Of a stretch of DNA of 64,000 nt, positions 1 to 8,858 are shown in pieces. The DNA is from Massilia violaceinigra (GTDB taxonomy: Bacteria > Pseudomonadota > Gammaproteobacteria > Burkholderiales > Burkholderiaceae_D), in NCBI RefSeq assembly GCF_002752675.1, contig NZ_CP024608.1, forward strand, positions 4,774,001 to 4,838,000. The letters run 5' to 3'. The notes beneath the pieces are model-generated. The model was not told the DNA's origin and searched no databases. It saw only the letters and a list, made by a program, of their open reading frames with translations. Each line of letters opens with the position of its first letter. The stretch's first letter is position 1. A program made the position numbers and the translations under genes.

Positions 1-1
1 C

Positions 2-3000
2 GCGGCCGACGGCAACGACAACATCATCGCCGGTGGTGGCGGCAACGTGATCGGCAGTGCCGGCGGCAGCAACAGCATCCTCGCGGGTGGCTTGCTGAAC
101 GTGGTCTACACCGGTGGCGGCAGCAGCAAGATCGGCGCGCTGGGCAATACCAACGCACTGGCAAGCAATGGCGGGTCGAACCTGATGGCGGCGGTCGGCA
201 ATACCAACGTGGTGCTGACTAACGGCGGCAATAACACCGTGCTGGCCGCTGGCATGGGCAACCTGGTGGCCAGCACCGTGGGCGGCAACACGATCGCGGC
301 GGTCGGTGGCGCCAACGTCATCCTGACCGAAGTGGGCGGCATGCTCGATGCCGCCAGCGGCGGCCTGGGCAAGGTGCTGGCCGGCGCGGTGCCGGACAAG
401 ACCATCTCCACGGCGATCAACAGCGCCACCGGCAAGCTGACCGGCGCCATCCAGAGCGGCAGCGGCAAGGATGTGGTGATCGCGGTCGGCGGCACCAACG
501 TGATCTACACCGGTGCCCAGAACGATGTGGTTGCGGCTATCGGCGGCAATAACGTGGTGCTGGCCAACGGCGGCAATAATGTCACCACGGCCATCGGCGC
601 GAACAACCTGGTGATCAATACGGCTGGCAACAACGTGGTCACCACGCTGGGCAACGCGAACGTGGTACTGACCGGCGTGGGCGAAGGCATCACGGATCTG
701 GCCAAAAAGCTGGACAAGGCAACTGCCGGCAGCGCCACCAGCGCGATCTCCAAATTCCTCGGCAATACCCTGGCCAAGGGCGACGGCAACGATATCGTCA
801 CCGCGATCGGCTCGGCCAACGTGGTCTACACCGGCACCGGCAACGACGTGATCACGACCTTGGGTTCGACCAACGTGGTGTGGGCAGGTGCGGGCAACGA
901 CGTGATCACCACGGCTGGCTCGAACAACATCGTGTGGACGGACGGCGGCATCGATGTCGTCACCGCGGCCGGCAACAATAACCTGATCGTGACCGGCAAT
1001 TACGCCGAAGTGGCGGCCACCGCCGTCGGCCTGGTCGATTCGATCGCCGCCGGCGTGGCGGCTATCGATCTGGTCGGCAAGGCTGGCCTGGCCGCTGCGG
1101 CCACCAGCCAGGGCGGCACCGAAGTGGTGACCGTGATGGGCAAGAGCAATGTGGTGGTCGGCGGCAGCAGCGCGACCGTCATTACCGCACTGGGCAGCAA
1201 TAATTTGCTGGCGACCGGCGCCGGTAACGACGTCATCAGCGCGGCGGGCAGCAAGACCGGCATCGTGTCCGGTGCCGGCAACGATGTGGTGACCGCGCTC
1301 GGTTCGTACAACGTGGTCGTGGCGGGCGAGGGCAACAACGTCGTCACCACCGTCGGCAAGGGTAACCTGATCAGCGGCGGCAGCGGCAACGATGTGCTCA
1401 CCGCAATTGCGGTCGGCTCGGCCGGCAGCACCAAATTGAACCTGAACGTGGTGCTCGGCGGCGACGGCAACAATGTCATGACGGTGGTCGGCAAGGACAA
1501 TATCGCGATCAGCGGTGGCGGCAAGGATGTGCTGGTCATGGCAACGTACGGCTCGCAAAAGAAAACGACCGAAAGCGGCGAAGAGGGCTCCGATACCACG
1601 ACCACCAGCACCACCAAGTTCGACACCCAGGCGAACGTGGCGTGGACCGGCGGCGGCGACGATACCGCCCTGGTGTACGGCACCCACAATGTGCTCGTCA
1701 CCGACAGCGGCAACGATACCGTGATCGTGGTCAATGCCGGCAGCAAGCTCGATTACAAGAGCGAAACGACCAACGGCGCCGGCGAAGTCGTGTCGTCGAC
1801 CAAGGTCAACGTCGATACGGGCTTCAATTTCGTGCACACTGGCAGCGGTAACGACAGCTTGATCCTCGCCGGCACCACCACCGTCGGCATGGGCGGCGAA
1901 GGCAATGACCTGATCGTCACCGCTGCGCAAAACAATATCGCCATCGGCGGTGTTGGCAACGACGTCATCATCGGCCTGGCTGAAGCGACGGTGTTCAATG
2001 CCGTTGAAAGCCTGGTCGAGAACGACTACGAAAACGCCGGCGACTGGATCGGCGCCGCCATGAACCACAATTTCGTCTCTTCCCAGATCAAGGCATTGAC
2101 GAGCGGCAATTTGAGCAGTCTCAACCTCGTCGGCAACGTGTTGCTGGGCGGCGAAGGCAACGATACCGTGTTCGCCACCAACGCCGGCACCTACATCAGC
2201 GGCGGCAATGGCGACGACGTGATGATGGGCATGGGTTGGGGCGTCATTACCCAGTTGCTGGGCAAGGATGGCAGCAATCTGAACGGTGCCTGGACAGCGA
2301 TGAGCGGCGGCTTTGCCGACGTCAGCAAGTATGTGGGCGATACCATGCTCAAGGACTTGTCGACCGGCTGGGACCAGATGGGCGCGGGCATCAAGGCCAA
2401 GCTGGCGGCGGCAACGACCAGCGCCGGCAGCCTGGGCACGAGCCTCGACGGCGTGAGCGGCAAGGCGCTCGACGCGGTGTCGAACGTGAGCGGGCTGGAA
2501 CTGAGCGACTTCAGCGTCGCCGGCGGCCTGAAAACCGCGGTCAATGGCGTCTCGAGCGGCGTGAACAGCGCAGTGGCGGGCATCGGTAAGGGCTTCAGCT
2601 ACGTGGCCGACGCCGATGTGTCGGGCGCGCTTGCGGACAGCGCCAGCTTCCTCGGCAGCAAGGTTGCCGCAGGCAGCGAGGCAACCTTCGACGGGCTGGA
2701 GTGGCTGACCGACAAGCTGGGCCTCGACATGAACTTCGGCAATTTCGACGGCGCCGAAGGCCTGGTCAGCGGCTTCCTCGCTTACATGATCGGCTACAAG
2801 TATGCTGGCGACAACGATCTGACTGGCGGCGCAGGCAACGACACCTTGTACAGCGGCATGGGCAACGACGACTTGCGCGGTGGCAGCGGCACCGACACCT
2901 ACGTCATGTCGATGGGCGATGGCGAGGACACGATCTACGAAAGCGCGGGCGGCAACGACATCATCAAGTTCGCGGCCAACAGCATTTTCTCCGGCGTGAC

Positions 3001-3292
3001 GATGGATGCGGCCGGCGTGAAGGCCAATGTCAGCGGCAAGGACCTGGTCATCAATTACGTCAACGACAAGGTCTCGTTCGCGAAAGTGACGATCGCCGAC
3101 TATGCCAGCGTCAACATGAAGGAAGTGCAGTTGATCGACCAGTACGGCAAATTGGTGTCTACTATCAGTATGAATAGCCTGATCGCCGGCGCTGGCGACA
3201 GCGACCCGTACGAGATGACCTCGGTGTGGACCGCCAACCACCTCGATGCCTTCGCCGAGCTGATTCTCGTCGGCACGCAGCAGATGGCATAA
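2..3292 (+). CDS. RTX-like secreted repeat protein (5' end outside window)
   Basis: The reading frame is open from base 2 and the repeat pattern is already running there, so the gene begins upstream and only its last ~1096 residues are seen. Most of the protein is made of ~19-20-residue units of the type GSNNVVxTGxGNDVITTxG, a degenerate form of the calcium-binding RTX nonapeptide. Canonical GGxGxDxx repeats occur only near the C-terminus (2818-2975, for example GGAGNDTLYSGMGNDDLRGG). Non-repeat, Ala/Ser/Lys-rich segments that look helical interrupt the array (around 680-780, 1985-2110 and 2240-2790). RTX proteins usually leave the cell by type I secretion using a C-terminal signal; the last ~70 residues are non-repetitive and could serve that role. 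Substrate, adhesin or surface function is unknown. A terminator follows at 3312. Confidence 0.8.
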   Translation, partial: AADGNDNIIAGGGGNVIGSAGGSNSILAGGLLNVVYTGGGSSKIGALGNTNALASNGGSNLMAAVGNTNVVLTNGGNNTVLAAGMGNLVASTVGGNTIAAVGGANVILTEVGGMLDAASGGLGKVLAGAVPDKTISTAINSATGKLTGAIQSGSGKDVVIAVGGTNVIYTGAQNDVVAAIGGNNVVLANGGNNVTTAIGANNLVINTAGNNVVTTLGNANVVLTGVGEGITDLAKKLDKATAGSATSAISKFLGNTLAKGDGNDIVTAIGSANVVYTGTGNDVITTLGSTNVVWAGAGNDVITTAGSNNIVWTDGGIDVVTAAGNNNLIVTGNYAEVAATAVGLVDSIAAGVAAIDLVGKAGLAAAATSQGGTEVVTVMGKSNVVVGGSSATVITALGSNNLLATGAGNDVISAAGSKTGIVSGAGNDVVTALGSYNVVVAGEGNNVVTTVGKGNLISGGSGNDVLTAIAVGSAGSTKLNLNVVLGGDGNNVMTVVGKDNIAISGGGKDVLVMATYGSQKKTTESGEEGSDTTTTSTTKFDTQANVAWTGGGDDTALVYGTHNVLVTDSGNDTVIVVNAGSKLDYKSETTNGAGEVVSSTKVNVDTGFNFVHTGSGNDSLILAGTTTVGMGGEGNDLIVTAAQNNIAIGGVGNDVIIGLAEATVFNAVESLVENDYENAGDWIGAAMNHNFVSSQIKALTSGNLSSLNLVGNVLLGGEGNDTVFATNAGTYISGGNGDDVMMGMGWGVITQLLGKDGSNLNGAWTAMSGGFADVSKYVGDTMLKDLSTGWDQMGAGIKAKLAAATTSAGSLGTSLDGVSGKALDAVSNVSGLELSDFSVAGGLKTAVNGVSSGVNSAVAGIGKGFSYVADADVSGALADSASFLGSKVAAGSEATFDGLEWLTDKLGLDMNFGNFDGAEGLVSGFLAYMIGYKYAGDNDLTGGAGNDTLYSGMGNDDLRGGSGTDTYVMSMGDGEDTIYESAGGNDIIKFAANSIFSGVTMDAAGVKANVSGKDLVINYVNDKVSFAKVTIADYASVNMKEVQLIDQYGKLVSTISMNSLIAGAGDSDPYEMTSVWTANHLDAFAELILVGTQQMA

Positions 3293-3311
3293 ACCGGTCT
3301 GCTCAGCACAG

Positions 3312-3346
3312 AAAACGCAGCGCGCGCAAGCGGCTGCGTTTTTTTG
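3312..3346 (+). terminator. Rho-independent terminator of the RTX-like gene
   Basis: An 8-bp stem AACGCAGC/GCTGCGTT (3314-3321 with 3333-3340) runs into a T tract at 3339-3345, 20 bases after the stop codon of the repeat protein. Confidence 0.85.
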
Positions 3347-3463
3347 TTGTTGGGCCCGTTGCTGCATGTAGGCAAGACGGAAATATTTCGATCGCCATGG
3401 TAAAATTTCAAGATTGCCAGGGCGATTGGCGCCATCGGCTTCTCCTTTTTTCGGACGCACAAC

Positions 3464-4384
3464 ATGGCGATTTCTGAGAGCACAGTTACCTTTTTCAACA
3501 AGACGGTCACCGAGTACGATGCCGAAGAGCCGGTCGTGTTGTCCGACGATACCGTCTATCGTTTGGCAATCGATTACGACGAAGAGGGCACGATGACGGA
3601 GCTGATCGAAGAGTTCCTCGGCCGCGTCGACAAATCCAAGCTCGACGCGCTGATCATCGGCAAGTGGAGCGATGACTGCGATGAGAGTTCGGAGTCCATC
3701 GTCAGCACCCTGGTTGCCCACGCCGCCGAATTGCCTGCGCTGCGCGCCCTGTTCATTGGCGACATGACGTACGAAGAGTGCGAAATTTCCTGGATCATGC
3801 AGAGCGACGTGACCCCGCTGCTCAACGCGTTTCCGCTGCTGGAAGAATTCCGCGTGCGCGGCGCCAACCAGCTCGAGCTCCAGCCGTTTATCCATGCCAA
3901 CCTGCGCACGTTCGCCATCGAAAGCGGCGGCCTGCCGGCCGAATTGGTCGAAGCCTTGATTGCATCGACCATGCCGGCGCTGACCCATCTGGAGCTGTGG
4001 CTGGGTACCGACGACTATGGTTTCTCGGGCGACGTGGCGCTGTACGAGCGTCTGGTGGCCAAGCTGCGCACCCCGACCCTGGAATACCTGGGTTTGCGCG
4101 ACTCCTACCTCGCCGACGAGCTTGCTGTGTGGCTGGCCGGAGAGGAATTCGTCGCTTGCCTGGAAACGCTCGACCTGTCGCTCGGCACCATCGGCGATGT
4201 CGGGGCCGAAGCCTTGTTCAACAGCCCGTACGTGGCCAAACTGCAAACCCTGGACCTGGAGCACCACTACATTTCCGAAGAATGGCAGGAAAAGCTCAAG
4301 ACCCTGCCGATTACGGTTGACCTGTCCGATCCGCAAGAGATCGAGGACGAGGAAGACGGACGCTACGTCGCTGTCTCCGAGTAA
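3464..4384 (+). CDS. STM4015-family protein (leucine-rich-repeat-like)
   Basis: A 306-residue acidic soluble protein with no signal peptide. From about residue 60 it shows repeated LxxLxL-type segments (ALRALFIGD, LEEFRVRG, LTHLELWLG, LEYLGLRD, LETLDLSLG, LQTLDLEHH), which suggests an irregular leucine-rich-repeat solenoid used for protein binding. It is the first gene of a run of five whose sizes, order and motifs match the STM4015-STM4011 set of Salmonella. I assign the family from this context plus the LRR-like pattern. The role is unknown; a scaffold or substrate-recognition role for the neighbouring enzymes is an inference. Translation starts at the ATG at 3464; the Shine-Dalgarno sequence is weak. 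Confidence 0.75.
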   Translation: MAISESTVTFFNKTVTEYDAEEPVVLSDDTVYRLAIDYDEEGTMTELIEEFLGRVDKSKLDALIIGKWSDDCDESSESIVSTLVAHAAELPALRALFIGDMTYEECEISWIMQSDVTPLLNAFPLLEEFRVRGANQLELQPFIHANLRTFAIESGGLPAELVEALIASTMPALTHLELWLGTDDYGFSGDVALYERLVAKLRTPTLEYLGLRDSYLADELAVWLAGEEFVACLETLDLSLGTIGDVGAEALFNSPYVAKLQTLDLEHHYISEEWQEKLKTLPITVDLSDPQEIEDEEDGRYVAVSE

Positions 4385-4417
4385 GATGCCGCGAGTGAGC
4401 AAAGCCGGTTGCCGCGC

Positions 4418-5593
4418 ATGCTAGACGGTGCCGGCGGCGAGCGCATGCCGGACGGCCAGCCGAACGGCAAGCCGAACGGCGAGCCGAACAGCGAGCCTTT
4501 GGTCTTGTTGGGGGTGCGTCGCGGCAAGCGGGAAAAACTGATGCAGGCAGCACGCCAGGCGCTCGGCCTGCCTGCGGCGGTGGTCGTCGACTGGGCCGAG
4601 TGGCTGGATCAGCCGGCGCTGCTGACAGCCAGCCTGGCCGAGCGGCCTTGCGTATTCAAGATCGACTCGCCGGGTGACGACGCACGCCTTCACGGCATGC
4701 TGATCCGCCAGGGCTGCGAGGCGCTCGGCATCGGCATGTCGCGCTTGCCGGATCGCGGGGAAATTTCCGTCTCCGGCGAATGGTTCGCCGGTTTCACACT
4801 AGCCCTGCAGCGCGTGGCGGCGGAACTGTCGGCGCTGTCCCATGTCAAAGTAATGAACGCGCCGCATGAATTGCTGCTGATGATGGACAAGCTGGCTTGC
4901 CAGCAGCACTTTACTGCGCGCGGCATTCCGATTCCCCGTTTGCTCGGTCCCATCGAAGGTTACGCGCACTTGCGCGCCGTTCTCGATGAGCATCATCTCA
5001 ACCAGGTTTTCCTGAAAACGCGCTACGGATCGAGCGCGTCCGGCGTGGTGGCTTACCGCCGCAACAGCCGTGGGGCCGAGCAGGCCACCAGTTCCGCCGA
5101 CCTCGTGCAAGGGGAGGGCGGGCCGCGTCTCTACAACGTCAAGCGCTTGCGCAGCTACAATGCGCAGCCCGATATTGTGCATTTGATCGACTTGCTGGCG
5201 GGGCAGCAAACCTATGCCGAAGCGTGGATTCCCAAGCCGCGCCACGGCAATGGCCATTACGACGTGCGCGTGGTGACCCTTGGCGGCCAGCCGGCGCACC
5301 GGGTGGCGCGGGTCGGCACGCGCATGATGACCAATCTGCACCTCGACAACCAGCGCGCCGATGTGGCGAGCTTGCTGGGCGAAAAGGATCATGCAGCGTT
5401 GGAACAGACCGCGCGCGCGGCGGCTGCCACTTTTCCGCAAAGTCACGTCATCGGCCTCGATATGGTCGTGCGCAAGGGGCACGCGCATGTGCTCGAAGCG
5501 AACGCCTTCGGCGACCTGCTGCCCAAGCTGCTGTGGCAGGGACACGATACCTATGCCGCCCAGTTGCGAACCTTTTCATCCCATGAAGCCTGA
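4418..5593 (+). CDS. STM4014-family protein, ATP-grasp-like
   Basis: About 391 residues. The core resembles ATP-grasp ligases of the RimK type: a nucleotide-clamp-like stretch VFLKTRYGSSASGVV near residue 205 and a late acidic/Asn metal-site-like segment GLDMVVRK...VLEANAFGDLLP. ATP-grasp enzymes activate a carboxylate with ATP and join it to an amine or thiol; the substrate here is unknown. The first ~28 residues hold a tetrapeptide-like repeat (GQPNGKPNGEPNSEP, 4450-4494), which looks like an appended tail, so the functional start could be lower. The ATG at 4418 is chosen; a TTG at 4409 and an ATG at 4445 are in frame. The 3' end overlaps the next gene by 11 bases, indicating translational coupling. 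Confidence 0.75.
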   Translation: MLDGAGGERMPDGQPNGKPNGEPNSEPLVLLGVRRGKREKLMQAARQALGLPAAVVVDWAEWLDQPALLTASLAERPCVFKIDSPGDDARLHGMLIRQGCEALGIGMSRLPDRGEISVSGEWFAGFTLALQRVAAELSALSHVKVMNAPHELLLMMDKLACQQHFTARGIPIPRLLGPIEGYAHLRAVLDEHHLNQVFLKTRYGSSASGVVAYRRNSRGAEQATSSADLVQGEGGPRLYNVKRLRSYNAQPDIVHLIDLLAGQQTYAEAWIPKPRHGNGHYDVRVVTLGGQPAHRVARVGTRMMTNLHLDNQRADVASLLGEKDHAALEQTARAAAATFPQSHVIGLDMVVRKGHAHVLEANAFGDLLPKLLWQGHDTYAAQLRTFSSHEA

Positions 5594-6416
5594 TCCACGC
5601 TCGATTCCCGACATGAATCAGGTGGTCGGCAGTCACGACATTGTATTCATCACGCTCGATACCCTGCGCTACGACGTGGCCCAGCGCCTGTACGAGGCGG
5701 GCGGGCTGCCGGTCCTCGGGCCTCGCCTGCCGCCCGGCGGCTGGGAGTGCCGGCACAGCCCGGCCAGCTTTACCTACGCGGCCCATCACGCGTTTTTTGC
5801 CGGATTTTTGCCCACGCCCGACCGCCCGGGACGCCATCCGCGCCTGTTCGCGACGGCCTTTCGCGGTAGCGAGACGACCTCGGCCCACACCCACGAGTTT
5901 GCGCAGGAAAGCGTGCCAGCCGGTCTGGCTGGCGCTGGCTACCGCACCATTTGTATCGGCGGAGTAGGCTTTTTCAACAAGGAAACGGCGCTCGGTTGCG
6001 TGTTGCCGGGCATGTTCCAGGAGAGCCACTGGAAGCGCTCGCTCGGCGTGGACAGCCGCAACTCGACCGAGCGCCAGGTGGCGCTGGCGATTGCGCGTTT
6101 GAACGAGCTGGGCCAGCAGCGAGTATTCTTGTTCATCAACGTCGCGGCCATTCATTCGCCGAACCGTGGCTATCTGCCGGGCAGCACCAGCGACACGATC
6201 GAGAGTCACGCCGCGGCGCTGCGCTATGTGGACGGGGCGCTGGCGCCCCTGTTTACCGTCTGTGCTGCGCGCGCGCCCACGTTTGCCATCGTCTGCTCGG
6301 ACCACGGCAGCGCCTACGGCGAAGATGGCTTTCGCGGCCATCGTATCGCCCACGAAACCGTATGGAACGTTCCATACGCCCATTTCTTTATCGATTTTAA
6401 CGGAACGACGCCATGA
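5583..6416 (+). CDS. STM4013-family hydrolase (sulfatase / alkaline-phosphatase fold)
   Basis: A 277-residue protein with hallmarks of the alkaline phosphatase/sulfatase superfamily: an N-terminal metal-binding segment ITLDTLRYD (Asp26), a nucleophile-region segment ASFTYAAHHAFFAGF (Thr64 the candidate nucleophile instead of the Cys/Ser of sulfatases), and a C-terminal metal site CSDHGSAYGEDG followed by a His (GHRIAHETVWNVPY). It has no signal peptide, so it should act in the cytoplasm. The start at 5583 overlaps the STM4014-like gene; an in-frame ATG lies at 5613. It ends in an ATGA overlap with the first radical SAM gene. Hydrolysis of a phosphate or sulfate ester or a related bond is inferred from the fold only. 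Confidence 0.78.
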   Translation: MKPDPRSIPDMNQVVGSHDIVFITLDTLRYDVAQRLYEAGGLPVLGPRLPPGGWECRHSPASFTYAAHHAFFAGFLPTPDRPGRHPRLFATAFRGSETTSAHTHEFAQESVPAGLAGAGYRTICIGGVGFFNKETALGCVLPGMFQESHWKRSLGVDSRNSTERQVALAIARLNELGQQRVFLFINVAAIHSPNRGYLPGSTSDTIESHAAALRYVDGALAPLFTVCAARAPTFAIVCSDHGSAYGEDGFRGHRIAHETVWNVPYAHFFIDFNGTTP

Positions 6417-7792
6417 ACCATCCCGCCACTCCCGGCACGCTCGCCCAGCGCATGCGTCACACGCCGTATCAGGCGTATTCCTATTCCTATCCGCACAAGG
6501 CGGCCTACCGGGCGCTGGCGGTGCCGGCATCGCTGAAGGACCTGTGGGCCGGGCAGGACCGTTCGGCCCTGTTCGCCTACATCCACATCCCGTTCTGCGA
6601 AATGCGCTGCGGTTTCTGTAATTTGTTTGCGATGGCGCGTCCGCAACCGGATATGGTGGAACGTTATGTGGCGCAGGTGGTCCAACAGATGCGCGTGCTC
6701 GACAAGGTGTTGGGTGAGCGCCGGTTTGCGCGTTTTGCGCTCGGTGGCGGCACGCCGACATTTTTGTCGGCGGCGCAGTTGCAAACGCTGCTCGATGGCG
6801 CGCGCGATATTCTGGGCATTGATTTGCAGACCACGCCGGCCGGCATTGAAGCCTCGCCCGAAACCGTGACGCCGGAGCGCATGGCGGTGTGCCGCAGCAT
6901 GGGCATCGACCGTGTCAGCCTCGGCATTCAGAGCTTTGCGGCGGGCGAGATGCGTTCGCTGGCGCGGCCGCAGCAAAACGAGGTGGTGACGCGGGCGATC
7001 GGATATATCCGCGATGCGGGTTTCCCCACGCTCAACCTCGACCTGATTTACGGCATCGGTGGGCAGACGGTGGAGAGCTTGCTGGCGTCCATCGACAGTG
7101 CCCTGGCCTTCAGGCCGGAGGAGTTGTATTTGTATCCCTTGTACGTGCGCCAGCATACGGGGCTGGGCAAGATTGCGAACAGAAAGGGGGCCGCGTCATT
7201 CGATCCGATTGTGCTCAACCAGGAAGGCGACAGCCGCATGCAGCTGTACGAGGCGGCGCGCGATCATTTACGCGCGCGCGGCTACGTGCAGGTGTCGATG
7301 CGCATGTTCCGCGCGCCCCATGCGCCTGACGACACGGGGCCGTCCTACTGCTGCCAGAACGATGGCATGGTGGGCCTCGGTACCGGCGCGCGCTCGTACA
7401 CGCGGGACCTGCATTATTCGACCGATTATGCGGTTGGGCGGGCGGACACGATCGGCATCATCGACAGTTACCTGGCGCTGGACGCCGACAGTTTTACCCA
7501 CGCGCACCACGGCTTTGCGCTGGGGCAAGATGAGCAGCGGCGGCGCTACGTAATCCAGTCACTGCTGACCGATCCGGGGCTCGACCCGGCGGCCTACACG
7601 CAGCGTTTCGGGGGCGATTGCATGCATGACTTGCCGCAGCTGCATGAACTGGGCGAACTGGGCTTGCTGGAAGAGGGCAGTGCCATCTTGCGCCTGAACG
7701 ACCGTGGCTATGGTTATGCCGACACCATCGGCCCGTGGCTGGCGTCGGAAGACGTGCGCCTGCTGATGGCCGACGGCGGCACGACATGCTGA
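6413..7792 (+). CDS. STM4012-family radical SAM protein (HemN-like)
   Basis: A 459-residue radical SAM enzyme. Cys62, Cys66 and Cys69 form the CxxxCxxC iron-sulfur motif (FCEMRCGFC), and the following GGGTPTFL and RVSLGIQSF segments are typical of the HemN/coproporphyrinogen-dehydrogenase-like subgroup. The C-terminal part (from about residue 370) resembles the HemN C-terminal domain. It is not expected to be HemN itself, because it sits in the STM4011-4015 operon. Its ATG overlaps the stop of the hydrolase gene (ATGA), and its 3' end overlaps the next radical SAM gene by 7 bases. Reaction and substrate are unknown. Confidence 0.85.
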   Translation: MNHPATPGTLAQRMRHTPYQAYSYSYPHKAAYRALAVPASLKDLWAGQDRSALFAYIHIPFCEMRCGFCNLFAMARPQPDMVERYVAQVVQQMRVLDKVLGERRFARFALGGGTPTFLSAAQLQTLLDGARDILGIDLQTTPAGIEASPETVTPERMAVCRSMGIDRVSLGIQSFAAGEMRSLARPQQNEVVTRAIGYIRDAGFPTLNLDLIYGIGGQTVESLLASIDSALAFRPEELYLYPLYVRQHTGLGKIANRKGAASFDPIVLNQEGDSRMQLYEAARDHLRARGYVQVSMRMFRAPHAPDDTGPSYCCQNDGMVGLGTGARSYTRDLHYSTDYAVGRADTIGIIDSYLALDADSFTHAHHGFALGQDEQRRRYVIQSLLTDPGLDPAAYTQRFGGDCMHDLPQLHELGELGLLEEGSAILRLNDRGYGYADTIGPWLASEDVRLLMADGGTTC

Positions 7793-8742
7793 CCATGCTG
7801 CCGGCTGCTGCGCTCGATCAGGCGCAGCAGTCCGGACAAACGGCGCGGCAGTCCGGGCAAACGGCGGAGCAGGCGGTACTGTCGCTGCTATACCGCGGCA
7901 CCCTGTCGGGATGCAATTACGATTGCGCGTACTGTCCCTTCGCCAAGCGTCGCGACAGCCGGGCCAAGCTGGCGCGGGACGCCGCCGAGGTGGCGCGCTT
8001 CGTCGCCTGGGTTGGTGCGCAGGAGCGGCCCATCAGCGTGCTGTTCACGCCCTGGGGCGAGGGCATGATCCGGCGCCATTATCGCGATGCGATGACGGCC
8101 CTGTCGGGCATGGCCCATGTGCGCCAGGTGGCGATCCAGACCAATCTGTCCGGACCGCTGGCTTGGCTGGAGCAGGCCGACAAGCGCAAGGTGGGGCTGT
8201 GGTGCACTTACCATCCGAGCCAGGTGCGGATGGATCGCTTTATTGACCGTTGCGAACGTCTGGAGCGGATGGGCGTCCATTTTTCGGTGGGCATCGTGGC
8301 GATGCGCGAGCATTTCGACGATATCCGCGCCTTGCGCGCCGCGCTGCCGCGGCAGCATTATCTCTGGCTCAACGCCTATGACCGGCGCGGGCCGGGTTAC
8401 TATCGGCCGGAGGACCTGGCGTGGCTCGACGCTATGGACCCGTGGTTCAGCTACAGCCGCAATCCCGAGATGTCGCGCGGGAAGGCCTGCCGGGCCGGGT
8501 CGGAAGCGCTGTCGATTGACGGTGATGGGGAAGTGCAGCGATGCCATTTTGTGACCGAGCGGCTGGGCAATCTGTACGAGGATGCGCTGGATAACATGCT
8601 CGTTGAAAAACCGTGCAGCCGCCTGAGGAAATGCGATTGTTATATTGGTTATGCGCACCGGCAGGAGCTGCCGTTTTATGATGACTTCGGCGCTGGCGTG
8701 CTGGCGCGCATTCCAGTGCGGCTGGCGCCCGTGCAGGGGTAA
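7786..8742 (+). CDS. STM4011-family radical SAM protein
   Basis: A 318-residue radical SAM protein. Cys43, Cys47 and Cys50 make the CxxxCxxC motif (CNYDCAYC). A second set of cysteines lies in the C-terminal third (GKACRAGSEALSIDGDG, VQRCHFV, PCSRLRKCDCYIGY), recalling the auxiliary-cluster regions of peptide-modifying radical SAM enzymes with SPASM-like domains. The N-terminus carries a short duplicated peptide (QSGQTARQSGQTAEQ) ahead of the core. The ATG at 7786 overlaps the upstream gene by 7 bases; another ATG lies at 7795. It is the last gene of the operon. With two radical SAM enzymes, an ATP-grasp-like protein and a hydrolase together, modification of a peptide or small molecule is plausible but unproven. 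Confidence 0.83.
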   Translation: MLTMLPAAALDQAQQSGQTARQSGQTAEQAVLSLLYRGTLSGCNYDCAYCPFAKRRDSRAKLARDAAEVARFVAWVGAQERPISVLFTPWGEGMIRRHYRDAMTALSGMAHVRQVAIQTNLSGPLAWLEQADKRKVGLWCTYHPSQVRMDRFIDRCERLERMGVHFSVGIVAMREHFDDIRALRAALPRQHYLWLNAYDRRGPGYYRPEDLAWLDAMDPWFSYSRNPEMSRGKACRAGSEALSIDGDGEVQRCHFVTERLGNLYEDALDNMLVEKPCSRLRKCDCYIGYAHRQELPFYDDFGAGVLARIPVRLAPVQG

Positions 8743-8858
8743 CCGCGACCTTGGAGCGCTGGGGGCTGATGAAGCGATCGTCACGTTTTCCAGAGGCACC
8801 GGCAAAGACCATGCTCGTGGGATGGCCGCCGCGCGGGTGTTACCCAACGATCGGTCTT

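Noticed and set aside
2..3292. DNA repeats as a possible CRISPR or tandem array.
   Set aside because: Units vary in sequence, stay in reading frame and encode RTX-like peptide repeats; no constant spacer pattern is present. No CRISPR array was seen anywhere in the window.
4409..4420. TTG at 4409 as start of the ATP-grasp-like gene.
   Set aside because: An ATG follows three codons later; neither has a strong ribosome-binding site, so the ATG is preferred.
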